From Pseudomonadota bacterium (lineage in GTDB: Bacteria > Pseudomonadota > Gammaproteobacteria > Burkholderiales > Sulfuriferulaceae), in NCBI GenBank assembly GCA_021790625.1, contig JAJYGL010000120.1, positions 1 through 17,571 of the forward strand: 17,571 nucleotides of DNA, written 5' to 3'. Position 1 is the stretch's first letter. Each line of letters begins with the position of its first letter. The notes below the pieces were generated by a model that saw nothing but the letters and a program-made list of their open reading frames with translations, was not told where the DNA came from and searched no databases. Shown piece by piece: positions 5,505 through 13,162 of this stretch. The position numbers and the translations under genes were made by a program.

Positions 5505-8054
5505 GTGACTGAGTCCATGACATTGCTGGCTATTCAGCAGCATCTGGCTGACCTGGAAGCCATCAGTTTTGTCGCGCATCGCGATGTACGGATTGCCTTG
5601 CCTCAGGTTGAAAAAGCGGGTGAAGCAGTAACATTGGAATGGATCAAGACTTGCCGCATTCTGTTCGAACACGATCGCGATGCGGGTAAAGCATTCATTC
5701 GTGGTAGCCAGCAGGCAGCCGAGGCATGTCCTGCCATTTTGACGTGGACACAGGTCGCCCTGCGTTTTACGGCCTGGCGCGGCTCCTGGAAAGCGATGAA
5801 TGGTTTTATGGAGCAATTACCGGCGGCCTGCGCGCTGCTTGGTGCAGAGGGAGTAGCGCGCTGGTCGGAACTGGGGTTGGCGTGGTGTGACCGGCATCTG
5901 GATTCCGGCGTGGCTTATTTCAATTGCCCGGTGGCAAGATTTGCCGGTTCGTTGGGTGTTGCTGGCATCGAGGAACTGGTGTTACCTAGTGTCGAGTTGT
6001 TTGCTTCACGCCGGTTGGCATTGGGTAGTTATTTGCATGGCGCATTGCGGGTGCGCGATTTGCTGGGTATTGCCGCTGTGGCGCAATGGGCGAAGCGCGG
6101 TGCTGATATTTTGCAGGCCGGGCGTTTGCGTGGAGAAGCATTTTTTCGCCTGGAATCGGAAGAAAGCATCGCTATTTTGCTGGAGCAGGTGTCAGGGTTT
6201 CGGCTTGATGCCCACCATCGCCTGTATCAATTGATCTTGCGAGCGTGGTTTGATGACGGGTTGGACATACTCGATAGCAATTGGTCGCCAGATCAAGGTC
6301 GCGCGTTTGTGGAAACCGATGGGCGGGCATTGTATTTGCCACGGGCCATGCCAGATACGGAAACGGCCATGTTATCGGTTTTGCATGCGGCCGGTCACGT
6401 GTTTTGCCACAGTTACGAGCAGGCGGATATTGAAGCGTTGTTTCGTGCGGCCGGTATGCAGCATCCTCCATTGGATGAGGAACAACGCATTACGTGGCGA
6501 CCTCTGTTTGCGGCGTTTGGCGCAGACATGGTGCGATTCCAACTGATATTTGACATTTGCGAAGACTTGCGTGTCGACGCCAGCCTTGCGCGGCGTATTC
6601 CGAATTACATTCAGCGCTTGCTTCGTGCGACCGATATCCAGCAAATGCCGGATGGGGCGCCAGGCGCATATTATGCGTGGGCGCAGCGAACATTGTACTG
6701 GCTGGCCGGCGGTGCGCCTGTGGATGAGACACTGGAATTCTTGCGGGTGTTGTTGCAACCGGACGCCGCTGTGCTGGAGGCATGGCAGATTGCCACGGCA
6801 TGGTATGCCCGTGTACTTGCCAACGAGACGGGCGCAGCGGCATTGCCACCCATTACACTGGCTGAGCGTGCAGACGCTTATCTGCCAGGGCGTTCGCCCA
6901 ATGCAGCAAGGCCGGTGTATCCGCGTCACAGCCGTGATGCGAAGGGTCAATCGGACGCAGATGCAACAGATAGTGTTGCCGGAGAGCAGGAACTGAAACC
7001 GCCAGCACAGACGGCGCATCTGCCACAACAGGCGGCGGGGGAAGATCCGGATATGGATATTCCACCAGAAGACACAGCGGGTTCAGGTGGCCGGGTCGGT
7101 GTGGGAATTCCCCAACCCGCGCATGTGCAGGGGCAGGCGCGAGGACCGGAATACAGTGAAAAGGGCAAGCCATATGCCGAGTGGGATTATCGTGACCAGC
7201 GCTACAAGCCACAATGGGCCTGGGTGCAGGAAAAATTGCTGACTGAAACCGATGAATCAGAAGCAGCGCGATTGATGGAGCGATATGCCGCCGTGCTTAA
7301 ACGGCTAAAACGCGCCATCAGCGCACAGAAACCCACGCGTATGGCGCCCAAGCGCCGTCAGTTTGAGGGCGAAGAGCTTGATTTGGATGCGACCATCACC
7401 TGGTCGGTGGAGCGGCGCAGCGGTATGGCGCCCAAAAGCAATATTTATCGGCAACGTCGCGTACAGCATCGCGATACGGCAGTCACTCTGTTGGCGGATT
7501 TGTCCACTTCCATCATGCAGACCAGCCCGCACGGTGGCCGGGTAGTAGACAGGATTCGTGCTGGCATGTTGCTGTTTGCAGAAAGCCTGGAAGCGATGGG
7601 TGATACATACAGTATGGCCGGGTTTGCATCGAAATATCGCGATGGGGTGAGTTATTACACCATCAAATCGTTTGACGAGCGTCTGAATTCGCATAGCCGT
7701 GCCATATTGGGCGGGCTGTCCGGGCGATTGGCAACCCGTATGGGGGCGGCTATTCGACACGCACTGTCCGGTTTTGATGCCGCACCTTCATCACGCCGTT
7801 TGTTGTTGATTTTGTCAGACGGCAGGCCTGCAGATTATGACGACGGCGGTGACGAGCGCTATTTGCAGGAAGATACCCGAATGGCCGTGAAGGAAGCGCT
7901 GGATTGCGGCGTGCATCCATTTTGCGTGACACTTGATGTGGCGGGTAGCGCATATTTGCCGCAGATTTTTGGCGAAGGGCATTACACGATTCTGGATCGC
8001 ATTGACGATTTGCCGAAAAAACTGCCGGAAATTTATCTGCGCCTGCGCCGGTGA
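5505..8054 (+). CDS. CbbO/NorD-family protein with C-terminal VWA domain
   Basis: This 849-aa protein is the partner of the upstream AAA+ ATPase. The first 470 or so residues are helical and repeat-like, with a conserved histidine-rich patch (LHAAGHVFCHSYEQADIEAL). A low-complexity Pro/Gly/acidic linker follows (about residues 470-560), then a charged helix, then a VWA domain with a MIDAS motif D665-L-S667-T-S669 and the later strands LLLILSDGRPADY and HPFCVTLDV. CbbO binds rubisco through its VWA/MIDAS and docks on the CbbQ hexamer. The length fits CbbO (about 750-850) better than NorD (about 600). I chose GTG 5505 because GGAG at 5495-5498 precedes it at good spacing; ATG 5517 is an alternative. 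An ATG at 5436 would overlap cbbQ by 59 bases and add residues that do not look like the family. Confidence 0.85.
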   Translation: MTESMTLLAIQQHLADLEAISFVAHRDVRIALPQVEKAGEAVTLEWIKTCRILFEHDRDAGKAFIRGSQQAAEACPAILTWTQVALRFTAWRGSWKAMNGFMEQLPAACALLGAEGVARWSELGLAWCDRHLDSGVAYFNCPVARFAGSLGVAGIEELVLPSVELFASRRLALGSYLHGALRVRDLLGIAAVAQWAKRGADILQAGRLRGEAFFRLESEESIAILLEQVSGFRLDAHHRLYQLILRAWFDDGLDILDSNWSPDQGRAFVETDGRALYLPRAMPDTETAMLSVLHAAGHVFCHSYEQADIEALFRAAGMQHPPLDEEQRITWRPLFAAFGADMVRFQLIFDICEDLRVDASLARRIPNYIQRLLRATDIQQMPDGAPGAYYAWAQRTLYWLAGGAPVDETLEFLRVLLQPDAAVLEAWQIATAWYARVLANETGAAALPPITLAERADAYLPGRSPNAARPVYPRHSRDAKGQSDADATDSVAGEQELKPPAQTAHLPQQAAGEDPDMDIPPEDTAGSGGRVGVGIPQPAHVQGQARGPEYSEKGKPYAEWDYRDQRYKPQWAWVQEKLLTETDESEAARLMERYAAVLKRLKRAISAQKPTRMAPKRRQFEGEELDLDATITWSVERRSGMAPKSNIYRQRRVQHRDTAVTLLADLSTSIMQTSPHGGRVVDRIRAGMLLFAESLEAMGDTYSMAGFASKYRDGVSYYTIKSFDERLNSHSRAILGGLSGRLATRMGAAIRHALSGFDAAPSSRRLLLILSDGRPADYDDGGDERYLQEDTRMAVKEALDCGVHPFCVTLDVAGSAYLPQIFGEGHYTILDRIDDLPKKLPEIYLRLRR

Positions 8055-8082
8055 GTGGTCAGTGAGTGGTCGGTGAGTGCTT
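8050..8082. repeat. Three short tandem repeats after the CbbO-like gene
   Basis: An 11-base unit GGTGAGTGGTC is repeated at 8050-8060, 8061-8071 (AGTGAGTGGTC) and, with a changed end, at 8072-8082 (GGTGAGTGCTT). It starts inside the last codons of the cbbO-like gene. A 13-base near-palindrome (gcgtgagtcacgc) follows at about 8089-8101. These lie between the convergent ends of the cbbO-like gene and smpB; no T-run makes them a convincing terminator. Confidence 0.6.
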
Positions 8083-8116
8083 GCCGTAGCGTGAGTCACG
8101 CGCGTTCATATCGTGT

Positions 8117-8572
8117 TTATCCGTAACGGTTATGGCTGCGCATGGCGCGCTGCACTTCGCGTTCGGATTCACGGGTTTTTTCGGTGTCGCGTTTGTCGTG
8201 GGTTTTCTTGCCCTTGGCTAACGCAATATCGAGCTTGATGTGCGAACGTTTGAAGTGCAGGTTCAATGGCACTAGCGTGTAACCGGCACGCTCAACCTTG
8301 CCGATGAGTTTGTGGATTTCTTCGCTGTGCAGTAACAATTTGCGGGTGCGGGTGGCATCCGGGTGAATGTGGGTGGAGGCGGTGGGCAGCGCGGATATGT
8401 GCGCACCAATGAGGAAAATTTCCCCTTGTTTGATGACGACATAAGCCTCTTTGAGTTGCGCGCGACCGGCGCGGATGGCTTTGACTTCCCAACCATGCAG
8501 CATGATTCCTGCTTCGAATTTTTCTTCAATAAAATAATCGTGTTGGGCTTTTTTATTTTGAACGATACTCAT
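8117..8572 (-). CDS. smpB: SsrA (tmRNA)-binding protein SmpB
   Basis: SmpB binds tmRNA and delivers it to stalled ribosomes for trans-translation. The 151-aa protein begins MSIVQNKKAQHDYFIEEKFE and continues with the hallmark AGIMLHGWEVKAIRAGRAQL. Downstream are the RRKLLLH-type segment (here RTRKLLLHSEEI) and TLVPLNLHFKRSHIKLDIAL, and the basic C-terminal tail KGKKTHDKRDTEK...RAMRSHNRYG that becomes helical in the ribosomal decoding site. The length is standard. The ATG at 8572 was chosen because homology begins there; an upstream TTG/CTG start would add 15 unrelated residues. It diverges from ratA. The tmRNA gene itself is not in the window. Confidence 0.97.
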   Translation of the reverse strand: MSIVQNKKAQHDYFIEEKFEAGIMLHGWEVKAIRAGRAQLKEAYVVIKQGEIFLIGAHISALPTASTHIHPDATRTRKLLLHSEEIHKLIGKVERAGYTLVPLNLHFKRSHIKLDIALAKGKKTHDKRDTEKTRESEREVQRAMRSHNRYG

Positions 8573-8608
8573 CTGCTGATACCCGTCGTGTCTGCCCGGC
8601 TGCGCCGG

Positions 8609-8639
8609 TTGACACAAAACCTCATGAATCGGGTATTCT
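8609..8639 (+). promoter_or_regulatory. Probable sigma-70 promoter of ratA-rnfH
   Basis: A perfect -35 hexamer TTGACA lies at 8609-8614 and TATTCT (four of six) at 8634-8639, with a 19-base spacer that is a little long. Transcription would start near 8646, giving a leader of about 25 bases before the ATG at 8671. This also argues against a TTG start at 8647 for the downstream gene. Confidence 0.45.
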
Positions 8640-8670
8640 AGCAGTTTTGCAATGGAGTGGCAGCAAGGTC

Positions 8671-9108
8671 ATGGCGGAGGTGAACAAAAGTGTGCTGGTC
8701 GCGCACAGTGCGCAGCAAATGTTCGATCTGGTTGATCGTGTGGAGGATTATCCACAGTTTTTGCCTTGGTGTGGTGGCAGTTCGGTCAGTTTTCGTTCGG
8801 CAGACAAGTTGGTGGCCAGTATCCAGATCGATTATATGCATGTTCGCCAGCAATTCAGTACGGAAAATTCAAATCAGCCACCCTATTTGATTCAGATTCG
8901 GTTGCTGGATGGGCCTTTTCGTCAATTGGATGGTGAATGGCGCTTCAAACCGCTGGGCAACGCAGCGTGTAAAATCGAGTTTGTGCTGCATTATGAATTT
9001 TCCAGCAAGTTGCTGGATACGGTATTGGGACCGGTGTTTAATTATATCGCCAACAGCTTTGTGGAAGCTTTTGTGGTGCGAGCAGAAAAAGTATATGGTG
9101 AGTCATGA
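8671..9108 (+). CDS. ratA: RatA family START/COQ10-like protein
   Basis: This 145-aa protein belongs to the polyketide-cyclase/START superfamily, RatA (PasT)/COQ10 branch. The N-terminus MAEVNKSVLVAHSAQQMFDL and the segment VEDYPQFLPWCGGSSV are hallmarks; the later GPFRQLDGEWRFKPL, LHYEFSSKLLDTVLGPVFN and FVVRAEKVYG complete the fold including the C-terminal helix. E. coli RatA was reported to inhibit 70S assembly; the COQ10 relatives bind ubiquinone, and in many bacteria the latter-type role is plausible. The ATG at 8671 is the family start. AAGG at 8665-8668 is very close to it. The last codons overlap rnfH (ATGA at 9105-9108), so the two are translationally coupled. The divergent smpB/ratA arrangement is conserved in Proteobacteria. 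Confidence 0.93.
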   Translation: MAEVNKSVLVAHSAQQMFDLVDRVEDYPQFLPWCGGSSVSFRSADKLVASIQIDYMHVRQQFSTENSNQPPYLIQIRLLDGPFRQLDGEWRFKPLGNAACKIEFVLHYEFSSKLLDTVLGPVFNYIANSFVEAFVVRAEKVYGES

Positions 9109-9446
9109 GCGAAGTGATGACGGAAGCAGTGGAAATGATTGATGTCGAAGTGGCATATGCAAAACCGGATATGCAGATAATCATACCGGTCAATGTGCCT
9201 AAATATACGACGGTGGCGGCGGCTGTGACGGCATCAGGAATTCAGGAAAAATTTCCTGAAATCGATCTCGTGCGTAATAAGTTCGGTGTATTTGGCAAGC
9301 AGGCGAAGGCCGAGCAGATATTGCAACGGGGCGATCGGGTGGAAATTTATCGGCCGCTGATTGCTGACCCAAAAGCGGTGCGTCAGCAACGTGCGCAGGC
9401 AGGCAAGGCGATGAAAAAAGGCGGAGGGGATTTGTCCACCGCATAA
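9105..9446 (+). CDS. rnfH: RnfH family (RatB) ubiquitin-fold protein
   Basis: The 113-aa protein has the RnfH pattern: IDVEVAYAKPDMQIIIPVNV, an alpha helix with TVAAAVTASGIQEKFPEIDL, the conserved NKFGVFGKQAKAEQILQRGD and DRVEIYRPLIADPKAVRQQR near the end. The fold is a beta-grasp (ubiquitin-like) domain followed by a basic lysine-rich tail. The function is uncertain in general; the gene is almost always next to ratA. The ATG at 9105 overlaps the ratA stop by 4 bases. A later ATG (residue 5 or 11) is possible, since conservation begins near EMIDVEVAY. It is followed by a 174-base intergenic region with the guaB promoter. Confidence 0.93.
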   Translation: MSEVMTEAVEMIDVEVAYAKPDMQIIIPVNVPKYTTVAAAVTASGIQEKFPEIDLVRNKFGVFGKQAKAEQILQRGDRVEIYRPLIADPKAVRQQRAQAGKAMKKGGGDLSTA

Positions 9447-9566
9447 TCTTTGAAATTCACACCGACCTGTTTCGTTATTGTGACCATGCAGGAATGAATC
9501 GGTGATTGCCCCACCAGTCCGGTCGTGGCGTGGTCATCAGGTGGTTGCCGGGAATGGGGATGGAAA

Positions 9567-9595
9567 TTTCCGCTTTTGCGGTTTTGCCGTATAAT
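9567..9595 (+). promoter_or_regulatory. Probable guaBA promoter
   Basis: A perfect -10 box TATAAT is at 9590-9595. The best -35 at 17 bases is TTTCCG (9567-9572), which is poor, so an activator or upstream element may help. The expected transcription start, near 9602, gives a leader of about 20 bases before the guaB ATG at 9621. I see no clear PurR-like operator. Confidence 0.5.
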
Positions 9596-9620
9596 GGCGC
9601 TTTGTGTGGAATTGTCAATC

Positions 9621-11084
9621 ATGCGTGTCATTCAGAAAGCGCTCACCTTCGATGATGTATTGCTGGTGCCGGCGCACTCCGATGTATTGCCGCGCGATGT
9701 CAGCCTGCAAACCCGGCTCACGCGCGATATTCAACTGAATCTTCCTCTGTTGTCCGCTGCCATGGATACGGTAACCGAAGCACCGATGGCCATCGCGCTC
9801 GCGCAGGAAGGCGGCATTGGTATTGTCCATAAAAACATGGGCATCGAGCAACAGGCCATGCAGGTGGCCTGGGTCAAACGTTTTGAGTCAGGCGTGGTCA
9901 AGGAACCGGTAACGGTCACCCCTGACATGACTGTGCGCGAAGTACAGGCGTTGCGGCAGCGGTATGGCATTTCCGGTTTGCCGGTGGTGGGAGCCGACGG
10001 CAAAGTGGTTGGCATTGTCACCAATCGCGATTTGCGCTTTGAAACGCAACTTGATCAACCGGTCGGGCAGATCATGATTCCGCGTGAACGTCTGGTGACG
10101 GTCAAAGAGGGGGCAAGCCGCGCTGAAGTGCAGGCATTGTTACACCAGCATCGCATCGAACGCTTGCTGGTAGTGAATGAGGCGTTTGAACTGCGTGGAT
10201 TGGTGACGCTGAAAGATATCCAGAAATCCTCCGAACATCCAGATGCCAGCAAGGATAATCAGGGACGTTTGCGCGTCGGTGCGGCGGTCAGTGTCGGTGC
10301 GGGTACGGAAGATCGGGTAGTGGCGCTCGCGCAGGCCGGGGTGGATGTGTTGGTGGTCGATACGGCGCATGGACACTCCAAAGGCGTGTTGGAGCGGGTG
10401 CGTTGGGTCAAGCAGAATTTCCCGCAGATTCAGGTCGTTGGCGGCAATATCGCGACTGGCGCTGCGGCGCTGGCGCTGGTGGATCATGGCGCCGATGCGG
10501 TCAAAGTGGGTATTGGCCCCGGGTCGATTTGTACCACCCGTATTGTGGCCGGGGTGGGTGTACCACAAATTACCGCCATCCAGAACGTTGCGCTGGCTTT
10601 ACGCGGGTCGGGTGTGCCCTTGATTGCTGACGGTGGGATACGCTACTCCGGCGATATTGCCAAAGCCATTGCGGCAGGCGCAGATACGGTCATGCTGGGC
10701 GGCCTGTTTGCCGGCACGGAAGAAGCGCCGGGTGAAATCGAGCTGTTTCAGGGACGTTCGTATAAATCCTATCGTGGTATGGGGTCGTTGGGCGCGATGC
10801 AAAAAGGCTCCAGTGATCGTTATTTTCAGGATGCCTCATCGGGTGTGGACAAGTTTGTGCCTGAAGGCATCGAAGGCCGTGTGCCTTATAAGGGTAGCGT
10901 GCTGGCGGTGATACACCAATTGATGGGAGGATTGCGTTCCAGCATGGGTTATCTTGGTTGTGCCACGATTGCGCACATGCAGGATGCAGCCGAATTCGTG
11001 GAAATCACTGTGGCAGGCGTGCGGGAATCGCATGTGCATGACGTGCAGATTACCAAAGAAGCGCCCAATTACCGCATTGACTGA
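9621..11084 (+). CDS. guaB: Inosine-5'-monophosphate dehydrogenase
   Basis: GuaB oxidises IMP to XMP with NAD+, the rate-limiting step of guanine nucleotide synthesis. The 487-aa protein starts MRVIQKALTFDDVLLVPAHS, as in most GuaB proteins. Two CBS domains (Bateman module, about residues 93-205) interrupt the TIM barrel. The catalytic loop GPGSICTTR has C304 as the nucleophile (305 in E. coli). The phosphate-binding ADGGIRYSGDIAKAI and the flap YRGMGSLGAM are intact. The ATG at 9621 fits the homology and the TATAAT at 9590; longer in-frame starts from 9525 would precede the promoter. guaA follows 29 bases after the stop. Confidence 0.98.
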   Translation: MRVIQKALTFDDVLLVPAHSDVLPRDVSLQTRLTRDIQLNLPLLSAAMDTVTEAPMAIALAQEGGIGIVHKNMGIEQQAMQVAWVKRFESGVVKEPVTVTPDMTVREVQALRQRYGISGLPVVGADGKVVGIVTNRDLRFETQLDQPVGQIMIPRERLVTVKEGASRAEVQALLHQHRIERLLVVNEAFELRGLVTLKDIQKSSEHPDASKDNQGRLRVGAAVSVGAGTEDRVVALAQAGVDVLVVDTAHGHSKGVLERVRWVKQNFPQIQVVGGNIATGAAALALVDHGADAVKVGIGPGSICTTRIVAGVGVPQITAIQNVALALRGSGVPLIADGGIRYSGDIAKAIAAGADTVMLGGLFAGTEEAPGEIELFQGRSYKSYRGMGSLGAMQKGSSDRYFQDASSGVDKFVPEGIEGRVPYKGSVLAVIHQLMGGLRSSMGYLGCATIAHMQDAAEFVEITVAGVRESHVHDVQITKEAPNYRID

Positions 11085-11113
11085 CCGCAGTCTTTTATTA
11101 TGATGTTTGATTT

Positions 11114-12682
11114 ATGACGATTGATCAAAAAATTCTCATTCTGGATTTCGGTTCTCAATACACGCAATTGATCGCCCGGCGCGTGCGCGAAATCAATGTA
11201 TATTGCGAGTTGCACCCGTTCGATGTGAGCGAGGCTTTCGTGCGCGAATTCAAACCTTCCGGCATTATTCTGTCGGGTGGGCCAGCGTCCGTTACGGGCG
11301 ATGATACGCCGCGCGCACCGCAGTGTGTGTTCGAATTGGGCGTGCCTGTATTCGGCATCTGTTATGGTATGCAGACGATGGCGGCTCAATTGGGTGGGCA
11401 GGTGGAATCGGCGCGTGAGCGCGAGTTTGGCTATGCGCAAGTAGAAGTCGTTGCCGAGAACGAATTGCTGCGTGGTATTTATGACACGCTGGACGTGCAC
11501 CGGCAACCCGTGCTCGATGTGTGGATGAGCCATGGCGATAAAGTGACGGCATTGCCAGCGGGTTTTACGACCATCGCCGGCAATGCGGCAACGCCCATCG
11601 CTGGCATGGCGGATGAATCCCGTCGTTTTTATGGCGTGCAGTTTCATCCGGAAGTTACCCATACCCGGCAGGGAAAAGCCATGCTCAAACGCTTTGTGCA
11701 TGACATCTGTGGTCTGGGCGGGCACTGGCGCATGCCGACTTTTGTCGATGAAGCCATCACGAAAATTCGCGCAACTGTCGGTGATGAACAGGTCTTGCTG
11801 GGACTGTCCGGCGGCGTGGATTCTTCGGTGCTGGCGGCGTTGCTGCATCGCGCCATCGGTGATCGCCTGGTTTGTGTGTTTGTCGATAATGGTCTGTTGC
11901 GGCTGGATGAGGCCGAACAAGTCATGGCGACATTTGCCCGCCATCTCGGCGTACGGGTCATCCATGTCGATGCTTCCCATGATTTCATGCGCGAGCTTGC
12001 CGGGCAAACTGACCCGGAAGCCAAACGCAAAATCATCGGACGCGTCTTTGTGGAAGTTTTCCAGCGCGAGGCTGCAAAATTACCCGAAGTGCGCTGGTTG
12101 GCGCAAGGCACCATTTATCCCGATGTCATTGAATCTGCCGGAGCGGGAACCAAAAAAGCCCATGCCATCAAATCACACCACAATGTTGGCGGGTTGCCCG
12201 AGCAACTGCACCTGAAACTGCTCGAACCCTTGCGCGAACTGTTCAAAGATGAAGTACGCGAATTGGGCATCACCCTGGGACTGCCGCGCGACATGGTTTA
12301 TCGCCATCCTTTCCCGGGACCCGGCCTTGGGGTACGTATTCTCGGCGAAGTGCGGATTGAATACGCCGCACTGCTGCGCGCGGCTGACGCCATTTTCATG
12401 GAAGAATTGCATGCAGCCGGCTGGTATGACCAGGTAGCCCAAGCCTTTGCCGTGTTCTTGCCCGTGCGTTCCGTTGGTGTCATGGGCGATGGCCGAACTT
12501 ACGAACACGTCGTTGCCTTGCGCGCTGTACAAACGACCGATTTCATGACCGCACACTGGGCGCACCTGCCTTACGAATTGCTAGGCCGCATTTCCAACCG
12601 CATCATCAACGAAGTGCGTGGCATCAATCGCGTGGTGTATGATATTTCCGGAAAACCGCCAGCGACGATCGAGTGGGAATAA
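11114..12682 (+). CDS. guaA: GMP synthase (glutamine-hydrolysing)
   Basis: GuaA aminates XMP to GMP using glutamine and ATP. The 522-aa protein has an N-terminal class I glutamine amidotransferase with nucleophile C83 (GICYGMQ), H178 and E180 (QFHPEV). The ATP-pyrophosphatase P-loop SGGVDSS is at residues 232-238, and the C-terminal dimerisation domain ends at GINRVVYDISGKPPATIEWE, as usual. The length matches E. coli (525). The 3' end contains a 15-base sequence (12664-12678) repeated at 17192-17206, so a genomic element has integrated here; the present C-terminus is intact and standard, as expected when integration reconstitutes the gene. It is cotranscribed with guaB. Confidence 0.98.
   Translation: MTIDQKILILDFGSQYTQLIARRVREINVYCELHPFDVSEAFVREFKPSGIILSGGPASVTGDDTPRAPQCVFELGVPVFGICYGMQTMAAQLGGQVESAREREFGYAQVEVVAENELLRGIYDTLDVHRQPVLDVWMSHGDKVTALPAGFTTIAGNAATPIAGMADESRRFYGVQFHPEVTHTRQGKAMLKRFVHDICGLGGHWRMPTFVDEAITKIRATVGDEQVLLGLSGGVDSSVLAALLHRAIGDRLVCVFVDNGLLRLDEAEQVMATFARHLGVRVIHVDASHDFMRELAGQTDPEAKRKIIGRVFVEVFQREAAKLPEVRWLAQGTIYPDVIESAGAGTKKAHAIKSHHNVGGLPEQLHLKLLEPLRELFKDEVRELGITLGLPRDMVYRHPFPGPGLGVRILGEVRIEYAALLRAADAIFMEELHAAGWYDQVAQAFAVFLPVRSVGVMGDGRTYEHVVALRAVQTTDFMTAHWAHLPYELLGRISNRIINEVRGINRVVYDISGKPPATIEWE
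12664..12678 (+). repeat. Left attachment core in the guaA 3' end
   Basis: GACGATCGAGTGGGA forms the last codons of guaA and is identical to 17192-17206. Over the 19 bases to the stop the copies match at 17 positions. The two are in the same orientation, as expected for the flanks of a site-specifically integrated element. Confidence 0.8.
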
Positions 12683-12690
12683 TCCCGCGT

Positions 12691-12780
12691 CTGGCAGTGG
12701 CTGGCATCCGCTGGCGTCAAAGCGTGCATAAGTCATCGTAAATATTGATGTTTTTTTGTTTTAGTCTGGAATTGACTGGC
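12691..12780. repeat. Phased CTGGC repeats beside the left attachment core
   Basis: CTGGCAGTGG (12691-12700), CTGGCATCCG (12701-12710) and CTGGCGTCAA (12711-12720) follow each other at exactly 10 bases, and another CTGGCATTGC occurs at 12776-12785. Such helically phased repeats near an attachment core could be arm-type sites of an integrase or excisionase. This is a suggestion from position and spacing only. Confidence 0.35.
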
Positions 12781-12782
12781 AT

Positions 12783-12810
12783 TGCTTGGCAACGCCAAGC
12801 ACGCTTTTTT
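12783..12810 (+). terminator. Rho-independent terminator-like hairpin
   Basis: An 8-base-pair stem TGCTTGGC (12783-12790) / GCCAAGCA (12794-12801) with loop AAC is followed by CGC and six Ts (12805-12810). It could end guaBA transcription about 100 bases past the stop. It lies just inside the repeat-bounded segment, so it may have arrived with the island. A seven-T run at 12751-12757 without a stem precedes it. Confidence 0.55.
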
Positions 12811-12889
12811 CATGGCATTACGGATGGTACTATGTGCCTGTGATGCCATGGGTTGTGCTCGACACCATGTCATAGGCCGATTGTTTGCG

Positions 12890-13116
12890 AGGTGGCAAAA
12901 AGTGAAATCGCATTGCCGCAGTTCGAGGAACGATGGACCGGTGGTTACATCTTTGAGAACGAGTGGCAAAGCTTCCATACTCGCCAGAACCGCGACCTGG
13001 AGCTTGTGACGGCTGCGCATACCTACGACCGGCCAGGTCGCTACACCGTTGCGGTCAAGGTCATCGATGTTTTTGGTAACGACACGATGACGCTCGTGCC
13101 GGTGAATGTTGGTTAA
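12890..13116 (+). pseudogene. C-terminal remnant of a larger protein (PKD-like tail, possibly a DNA methyltransferase)
   Basis: A frame ending at the TAA 13114-13116 encodes about 75 residues that look like the tail of a real protein: FENEWQSFHTRQNRDLELVT, then HTYDRPGRYTVAVKVIDVFG and NDTMTLVPVNVG. The middle part has the Y-x-x-PGxYTVxVKVxDxFGN pattern of PKD-like beta domains. From memory, very similar tails end some large site-specific DNA methyltransferases that neighbour helicases; I cannot confirm this here. No plausible start or ribosome binding site exists for a free-standing gene, and upstream sequence (12683-12880) shows no continuation in any frame, so I read it as a 5'-deleted gene. 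The left boundary is approximate. Its stop lies 46 bases before the next start, so it was probably the upstream member of the same operon. Confidence 0.6.
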
Positions 13117-13162
13117 TGCGAACCCAGAGCGAAAACGCTTGAATGACGGGCAGGAGGTAGGG

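Noticed and set aside
6372..7028. A 218-codon minus-strand open frame opposite the cbbO-like gene
   Set aside because: Cysteine- and arginine-rich shadow of the CbbO/NorD frame, with no plausible start signal.
4643..8054. Reading the ATPase/VWA pair as NorQ/NorD
   Set aside because: No norCB genes are nearby, the VWA protein is longer than usual NorD, and the ATPase motifs fit CbbQ better; not fully excluded without a tree.
11069..12007. A 312-codon minus-strand open frame opposite guaA
   Set aside because: guaA is unambiguous on the plus strand; the frame is an antisense shadow with no family features.
12782..13009. A plus-strand 75-codon frame starting just after guaA
   Set aside because: It begins inside the terminator-like hairpin and overlaps the PKD-like tail in another frame; there is no ribosome binding site.
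13106..13162. Upstream start for the PHP/SMC gene at 13106
   Set aside because: It overlaps the end of the remnant and lacks a ribosome binding site, whereas AGGAGG lies 5 bases before the ATG at 13163.
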